A DNA stretch of 64,000 nucleotides. Origin: Hymenobacter sp. BRD128. GTDB lineage: Bacteria; Bacteroidota; Bacteroidia; Cytophagales; Hymenobacteraceae. Under the pieces are notes generated by a model, which ran no database searches, was not told where the DNA came from, and was given only the letters and a program-made list of their open reading frames with translations. This document shows, in pieces, positions 58,951 to 64,000 of this stretch. Location: the NCBI RefSeq assembly GCF_013256625.1, contig NZ_CP053908.1:3286001-3350000 (forward strand). Direction: 5' to 3'. How positions within the stretch are numbered: position 1 is the first letter of the stretch; each line of letters begins with the position of its first letter. A program made the position numbers and the translations under genes.

Positions 58951-59991
58951 TTAGGTTGTCGGCAAAGGTTGCCACTGCGCTATTCGGGCGGCCACGGTAG
59001 CCGCCTCAATAGCCCTAATGCAGGTGCAGGCGGTGGGCTGGGCGCGGCAATCCTGGCAGTCGGGCCGGTCAAAAACCAGGTACTCGGCGTGCGGCCCCAG
59101 CGGCCCCCAGCGGCCAGGGTGCATGGGCCTGATGGGCGGATACAAGCCCAGCGCGTGGCGGCCCAGCGCAGCGGCTAGGTGCAGCGGGCCGGTGCTGCCG
59201 GCCACCAGCCCATCGGCGGCGGCAATGAACGCAATGAACTCAGGCAAGGCCAACTGACCGGTGAGGTCGGCAGTAATGAAGGGGGTATGTTCGCGGAGCC
59301 ATTCGGCTAGCTCTTCGCCTTCGGCCTGCGTGCCGCTAACGAACACGCGGTGGCCGGCTGCGTGCAGCAGCCGGACCAGCTGGCCGAAGTGCGCCAGCCC
59401 CCACTCGCGGGCGCTGCCCCGGCTGCGCGGGTGCAGGATGATGTTGAGCTGGCCGGGCCGGCGGGCCGCGAGCAATTGCTGAAACCCGGGCCGCAGCAGC
59501 GCGGCCGCTTGCAGGCGCACCAGCCTGGCAATCGTCGCTAGCCCCAGCGGCGTGGTGTAGCCCAGCAGCGCCAGTAGCTGCAAGTTGAGCTGCGCCTCGT
59601 GCAGCGGCGAGTGGCGGCGGCTGAGGGCCACCAGCTGGGTACAGGTAAGCCAGTGAAACAGTCGGTTGCGCGTGCCAATGCGCGTAGGGATGCGCGCTAG
59701 CTTGGCCAGGCGGGCTAGCCGCTTATTGGGGAGAACGTGAATGATGGCCGTGGCCGCCTGACTTTGCAAGCGGGCTAGCTGGTCTTTTTCGGGTAGCTGC
59801 CACAGCGCATCCACATTCAGAAAGTCATCGACCCACGGGCAGGCGGCGGCCACGGCGGCCGTATAGGCGCGGCCAATGAGCACCACCCGGCAGCCGGGAT
59901 GGTACCGCTTGAGCCAGCCGGCCACCGGCAGCGTGAGCACCACGTCGCCAATGGCATCGGTGCGCGATACGAGAAAGGTGGGCGCGCTCAT
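58951..59991 (-). CDS. Glycosyltransferase family 9 (heptosyltransferase-like)
   Basis: 346 residues. GT9 enzymes add heptose or other sugars to lipopolysaccharide core on the cytoplasmic face. Features: FLVSRTDAIGDVVLTLPVAG at the N-terminus, IILHPRSRGSAREWG, and the donor-site motif GSTGPLHLAAALG near residue 265. It overlaps the upstream GT2 gene by 4 bp. A Cys-rich tail (CQDCRAQPTACTC) is unusual but occurs in related proteins. Confidence 0.92.
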   Translation of the reverse strand: MSAPTFLVSRTDAIGDVVLTLPVAGWLKRYHPGCRVVLIGRAYTAAVAAACPWVDDFLNVDALWQLPEKDQLARLQSQAATAIIHVLPNKRLARLAKLARIPTRIGTRNRLFHWLTCTQLVALSRRHSPLHEAQLNLQLLALLGYTTPLGLATIARLVRLQAAALLRPGFQQLLAARRPGQLNIILHPRSRGSAREWGLAHFGQLVRLLHAAGHRVFVSGTQAEGEELAEWLREHTPFITADLTGQLALPEFIAFIAAADGLVAGSTGPLHLAAALGRHALGLYPPIRPMHPGRWGPLGPHAEYLVFDRPDCQDCRAQPTACTCIRAIEAATVAARIAQWQPLPTT

Positions 59992-60761
59992 GCGGTGGGC
60001 GCGTTCTGGGTGTTGGTTTTGAGCTTGGCAAATTTCAGAAACACGCCCCAGGCCGAGATGCTGGCGATGCTTAGCCCCGCGAAGCCATCGAGGAACCCTA
60101 GCCGGAACACGTAGCCGTACGCGAATTTCCAGAGCGGCTTGAGCAGCAGGTGAAAGAGCGTGACGTTGGTATTGCCCTTCAAGACCCGCTCGCGCGCGGT
60201 GATGCTCGTAAACTTATTGAGCTGGTTAACGTGCTGCGCAATAGAACGATAGGAGTAGTGCAGGGCATCACCGGCGAGCTGGCCGGTGGTGTGGCCGGGC
60301 TGCACCACGTAGTGCTCGTGCAGCAGCAGGCCCTGCCAGCGGCCCAGGCGGCGGTCGTAGAGGCGCAGCTTGCGGTCGGGGTACCAGCCCCCGTGGCGCA
60401 CCCAGGTGCCGCAGTAGTTGGTGAGGCGGGCCATGCCGTAGGCGGCGTGCTGCCAGTTTTTTTTCACCGCTACGATGCTTTGGCGTAGCTCTTCGGTGAG
60501 TACTTCGTCGGCATCGAGCTGCAACACGTAGTTGTAGCGGGCCTGGTCGGTGGCAAAATTCTTTTGCTCGACGTAGCCGGCAAACGCATTCTGAATGAGG
60601 CGCGCCCCGTGCACCCGGCAGATTTCAACGGTGCGGTCAGTCGAAAAGGAATCGACCACCAATACTTCGTCGGCCACGGTGCCCAGGGCTTGCAGGCAGC
60701 GCGCAATATTGGCCTCCTCATTGAGGGTAATGATGACGACGGAGAGCGGAATGGTGGGCAT
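59988..60761 (-). CDS. Glycosyltransferase family 2 (WaaE/KdtX-like)
   Basis: 257 residues. The GT-A fold shows VVIITLNEEANIARCLQAL and the metal-binding LDADEVLTEEL. The layout resembles lipopolysaccharide core beta-1,4-glucosyltransferases of the WaaE type, including a membrane-near C-terminal hydrophobic stretch (FLDGFAGLSIASISAWGVF). Coupled by a 4-bp overlap to the GT9 gene, so the two probably act in sequence on the same envelope glycan. Confidence 0.9.
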   Translation of the reverse strand: MPTIPLSVVIITLNEEANIARCLQALGTVADEVLVVDSFSTDRTVEICRVHGARLIQNAFAGYVEQKNFATDQARYNYVLQLDADEVLTEELRQSIVAVKKNWQHAAYGMARLTNYCGTWVRHGGWYPDRKLRLYDRRLGRWQGLLLHEHYVVQPGHTTGQLAGDALHYSYRSIAQHVNQLNKFTSITARERVLKGNTNVTLFHLLLKPLWKFAYGYVFRLGFLDGFAGLSIASISAWGVFLKFAKLKTNTQNAPTA

Positions 60762-60824
60762 AGACAGTACAAAGCTAGCGGCGCAGCCCTGAGTAAGCAG
60801 GGCGCAAGCTTACTAGTTTTGGAA

Positions 60825-61577
60825 ATGAAAAAACCGCTACTGCTCGGGCTAGGGTTGGCTATTTTATTTCCGGTGCTTGGCCGTGCCCAAACCTACCGGG
60901 CGAAGGATGATGCCACTTTTATATCCACTAAACATATTTTTAATCTGGTAGGAGACGACCTCCCAGTAAGAAATGAAGATATTGACAATGTAGCTGCCTT
61001 GAAGCAGGTGCCCATTGTGCCGGCTATCCCTCACCCTACTGAAGTAGCGGCGTCGGAGCGAGCCTATGCCAGCGGCAAGTATGCCGGGGCAGCCAAAGCG
61101 GTAGCTGGAGTTGCTAAGCTAGAGCCCGCCGACCCCACGGTCCTGTATTACTACGCCCGGGCCTTATACCGCAATCCTGCTACAAGGCATCTCAGCTACC
61201 CGGTCTATAAATGCCTGATTATTTTACTTGATAAATATGGCCGCGAAAATCAATATACAGTTGCCGTTTATTTACTGTTCTGGGAAGCGTATTTCAAGCT
61301 GGCAACCTTACAGCTTGATATGGCACAGTGGGCAGCCGCATCCTATAATTTGTCGCGGGCGGCGACCGCACTGCAATCTTTACAAGACGTGAGAGCCGCA
61401 AATGAGCCCTTACGCGAGCAGGTTTTGCAGTACCAAACAGAATGCTTCGCTCACCTGCACAACCCGGCGTTGTGCCGCTACTTCGGGCAGCGCACACTGA
61501 AGTTTTTTCCGAATAATCGCTACGTGCAGCCTTACCTAGCCGCCTTACCTAAGCCTAAGGTGGGGCGCCGCCGCTAG
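60825..61577 (+). CDS. Secreted protein of unknown function, possibly TPR-like
   Basis: 250 residues from ATG 60825, chosen because MKKPLLLGLGLAILFPVLGRAQ is a signal peptide; the frame runs further up through the GT2 gene. The mature part is mostly helical with repeat-like pairs (ASGKYAGAAKAVAGVAKLEP, PTVLYYYARALYRNP), which resembles tetratricopeptide repeats, but I cannot name a family. It is divergent from the GT2 gene. No function is assigned. Confidence 0.75.
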   Translation: MKKPLLLGLGLAILFPVLGRAQTYRAKDDATFISTKHIFNLVGDDLPVRNEDIDNVAALKQVPIVPAIPHPTEVAASERAYASGKYAGAAKAVAGVAKLEPADPTVLYYYARALYRNPATRHLSYPVYKCLIILLDKYGRENQYTVAVYLLFWEAYFKLATLQLDMAQWAAASYNLSRAATALQSLQDVRAANEPLREQVLQYQTECFAHLHNPALCRYFGQRTLKFFPNNRYVQPYLAALPKPKVGRRR

Positions 61578-61638
61578 CCCTTGATTTATCATTCCAAGGT
61601 TCGGCTACGTATAGCCGGCTCTTCTACTCCGAACTTTT

Positions 61639-62508
61639 ATGGCTGACCTTCAAGATAAAATCATTCTCGTGACCGGCGCTACCTCCGGCATTGGCGAAGT
61701 CACGGCGCGCGAGCTGGCGCGGCAGGGCGCGCACGTCATCATCTTGGCCCGCAACCGGCAGAAGGCCGAGCGCACCCGGCAGGAAATTATCGCCACCACC
61801 GGCAACCAGCGGGTGGATGTGGTGCTGGCCGACCTTTCGCTGATGCAGCAAGTGCGCGATGTGGCCGCCCAACTACACGACAAGTACCCGCGTCTCGACG
61901 TGCTGGTGAACAATGCCGGTCTGATGTTCGGGGCCGAGCGCGAGCTCTCGGCCGATGGCTACGAGATGACCCTAGCCACCAACCACCTGGGGCCTTTTTT
62001 ACTCACCAGCCTGCTGCTCGACTTGCTGCAAAAAAGCCCGGCCGCGCGCATCGTCAACGTGGCCTCGATGGCTTATCGCTTCAGCAAGCCCACGCTCGAC
62101 GACCTGCAATCGGAGCGTTCGTACAGCCCGGTGTGGGAGTATGGCAACACGAAGCTCTGGAACATCATGTTTACGCAGGAGCTAGCCAAGCGCCTGCGCG
62201 AGCACGGCATCACTAATGTGACGACCAATGCGCTGCACCCCGGCGCGGTGGCCACCGGCTACGGCCAGCAGACGGGCGGCATCATTTCGGCGCTCCTGGC
62301 GCTAGGCCGGCCCCTTATGCTTTCGCCCGAGAAGGGTGCCGAAACCAGCCTTTTTCTGGCCACCGACCCTGGCGTGGCGGCTACCAGCGGCGGCTTTTTC
62401 AGCAAGAAAAAGCCAGAGCCGGTCAAGAGTAAGTTCAACACGCCTGGTAACAATAAGAAGCTGTGGGAAATCAGCGAGGCGCTGACCGACACCAAGTTTC
62501 TGGACTAG
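61639..62508 (+). CDS. Short-chain dehydrogenase/reductase
   Basis: 289 residues, retinol-dehydrogenase-like SDR. The cofactor site is VTGATSGIGEVTARELA, followed by NNAGLMFG. Catalytic Tyr and Lys are in YGNTKLWN (YXXXK). The Arg after the second strand (ARNRQ) suggests NADP(H). The substrate is unknown. It is 61 bp downstream of the unknown secreted protein and 69 bp before the LLM enzyme, so it may be co-transcribed with either. Confidence 0.92.
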   Translation: MADLQDKIILVTGATSGIGEVTARELARQGAHVIILARNRQKAERTRQEIIATTGNQRVDVVLADLSLMQQVRDVAAQLHDKYPRLDVLVNNAGLMFGAERELSADGYEMTLATNHLGPFLLTSLLLDLLQKSPAARIVNVASMAYRFSKPTLDDLQSERSYSPVWEYGNTKLWNIMFTQELAKRLREHGITNVTTNALHPGAVATGYGQQTGGIISALLALGRPLMLSPEKGAETSLFLATDPGVAATSGGFFSKKKPEPVKSKFNTPGNNKKLWEISEALTDTKFLD

Positions 62509-62577
62509 CCGGGCCGGCTAGCCCAACTTTTCGGCTAGCCGGGGGCTTTAGCTACTGTTTCACGCAGCTTTTATAGA

Positions 62578-63618
62578 ATGGAAGTAGGAATCAGCTCTTT
62601 TGGCGAAGTAGCTCCCGCCCACGTAGCGGGCGCCGACCACGCGGCCGCCCAACGCATGCAGGAACTCGTAGCGCTGGGCCGCTGCGCCGATGAGGCCGGG
62701 CTGGATGTGCTGGCCATTGGCGAGCACCACCGGGCCGACTACGTAGTGTCGGCGCCCGAAATGGTGCTGGCGGCCGTGGCCTCAGTCACGAAACGCCTGC
62801 GCCTCACCAGCGCCGTCACGGTGCTCAGCTCGACCGACCCGGTGCGCACGTTTCAGAATTTTGCTACGCTCGATTTGCTGTCGAATGGCCGGGCTGAGAT
62901 TATCGCCGGGCGCGGGTCGTTCACGGAGTCATTCCCGCTGTTTGGGCAAAACCTGAACGACTACGACGAGCTATACGCCGAAAAGCTGGGGCTATTACTT
63001 GCCCTTAATGATAACGAGGTGGTGACCTGGAAAGGCAAGCACCGGCCGGCCATCGCGGGCCGGGGCGTGTACCCGCGCCCGGTGCAGCCCAAGCTGCCCA
63101 TCTGGATTGGGGTGGGCGGCACGCCCGCCTCGGCCGCGCGGGCCGGGTCGCTGGGGCTCGGGCTCACCATTGCCATTTTGGGTGGCGCACCGGCGCAGTA
63201 CGTCACGTTTGCGGATATCTACCGCCGCGCCGCGCAGCAGGCTGGCCACGATGCCGCGGCCCTGCCGCTGTGCATCAACTGCCACTTTCACCTGGCCGAA
63301 AACGCCAAGCAGGCCGCCGATGAGTTTTTTCCGGCTTATGCGCTGACCATGAACCGCATCGGCCGCGAGCGCGGCTGGCGGCCCATGACGCGCCCGCAGT
63401 TCGATTACCTCTGCGGGCCGGATGGGCCACTCTTCGTGGGCTCGCCGCCGCAGATTATCGACAAGCTGCTTTACCTCAGTCAATTATTTGGCAATACCCG
63501 CTTCCTGGGTCAGCTCATGCTGGAGGGCATGCCGCACGCGGCCGTACTGCGCTCGACCGAGTTGTTTGGTCAGCAGGTGGCCCCGGCCATGCGAGCGGCG
63601 CTAGGTATCACTGTCTGA
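62578..63618 (+). CDS. LLM class flavin-dependent oxidoreductase
   Basis: 346 residues of the bacterial-luciferase-like fold. Typical parts: GLDVLAIGEHHRADYVVSAP at the N-terminus, TSAVTVLSSTDPVRTFQNFA, AEIIAGRGSFTESFPLFG and the flavin-site PIWIGVGGTPASAARAG. Such enzymes use reduced FMN or F420 to oxidise varied substrates; this length and motif set occur in the group often called luciferase-like monooxygenases. A strong terminator follows. Confidence 0.92.
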   Translation: MEVGISSFGEVAPAHVAGADHAAAQRMQELVALGRCADEAGLDVLAIGEHHRADYVVSAPEMVLAAVASVTKRLRLTSAVTVLSSTDPVRTFQNFATLDLLSNGRAEIIAGRGSFTESFPLFGQNLNDYDELYAEKLGLLLALNDNEVVTWKGKHRPAIAGRGVYPRPVQPKLPIWIGVGGTPASAARAGSLGLGLTIAILGGAPAQYVTFADIYRRAAQQAGHDAAALPLCINCHFHLAENAKQAADEFFPAYALTMNRIGRERGWRPMTRPQFDYLCGPDGPLFVGSPPQIIDKLLYLSQLFGNTRFLGQLMLEGMPHAAVLRSTELFGQQVAPAMRAALGITV

Positions 63619-63655
63619 ACCACGGTTCGTCGGATTTTCCGGATTTTGTGAACGC

Positions 63656-63687
63656 AAAAAAGGCCGCTCAAATGAGCGGCCTTTTTT
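63656..63687. terminator. Bidirectional terminator between the LLM gene and ahcY
   Basis: Perfect 15-bp stem AAAAAAGGCCGCTCA (63656-63670) / TGAGCGGCCTTTTTT (63673-63687) with a 2-nt centre, between convergent genes. Confidence 0.95.
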
Positions 63688-63744
63688 ATTTTTACCAGAG
63701 CCACTCGTTTACACAATCCGCAGAATCTATAGTTCAGACGGTTG

Positions 63745-64000
<256 letters not shown>

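Noticed and set aside
61602..61617. CGGCTA-CGTA-TAGCCG hairpin before the SDR gene as a terminator
   Set aside because: The stem is only 6 bp and no T-tract follows on either strand.

Overview
The window looks like a chromosomal segment of a GC-rich member of the Bacteroidota, most likely Cytophagales and probably Hymenobacter or a close relative (the genus is inferred). Support comes from a SusC/SusD pair, lipobox lipoproteins, Tat-type leaders of the RRxF kind, promoters of the Bacteroidota form TTTG-N19-TAnnTTTG, a NagB fused to a PIG-L domain, and tRNA-Tyr/Gly/Thr-tuf-tRNA-Trp-secE-nusG-rplKAJL-rpoBC gene order.

Region 1 (1-5750): a GMC oxidoreductase and an exported TIM-barrel sugar isomerase/epimerase, both minus strand, lie opposite a GntP-type permease. 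A secreted PAP2/vanadium-haloperoxidase-like protein follows.

Region 2 (4370-37526, almost all minus strand) is a large glycan-utilisation locus. Read in the direction of transcription it holds a LacI regulator, two GH29 fucosidases, a GH3 enzyme, a BNR/sialidase-like protein, a NagC-like ROK repressor, the NagB-PIG-L fusion, a ROK sugar kinase, a GH20 hexosaminidase, a sugar MFS transporter, a GH2 beta-mannosidase-like enzyme, a GH92 alpha-mannosidase and SusC/SusD. A clear terminator follows SusD, and after it come a CBM9-like protein, a GH10-like glycosidase, a large FG-GAP/ASPIC-UnbV protein and the PAP2/haloperoxidase-like protein. The enzyme set (fucose, hexosamine, alpha- and beta-mannose, possibly an acidic cap) fits stripping of complex N-glycans, followed by import and entry of hexosamine into glycolysis through NagB.

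Region 3 (37751-51741) is the core transcription/translation block: rpoC, rpoB, rplL, rplJ, rplA, rplK, nusG, secE, tRNA-Trp, tuf, tRNA-Thr, tRNA-Gly and tRNA-Tyr, all minus strand. Two promoters and two strong terminators are readable.

Region 4 (51843-64000) holds an M1 aminopeptidase; a biotin-carrier protein followed by pyrH and frr; an ECF sigma factor, zinc anti-sigma factor, gmk and nadD; two glycosyltransferases of envelope type; a secreted unknown protein; an SDR; an LLM-class flavin enzyme; and the 3' end of ahcY cut by the window edge.

Four genes (FG-GAP protein, SusC, MFS transporter, gmk) each carry a one-base shortfall in a G/C run. Because gmk is normally essential and all four have the same form, sequence or assembly error is more likely than real inactivation. 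I give these genes with repaired extents. I see no insertion sequence, prophage, CRISPR array or rRNA gene.
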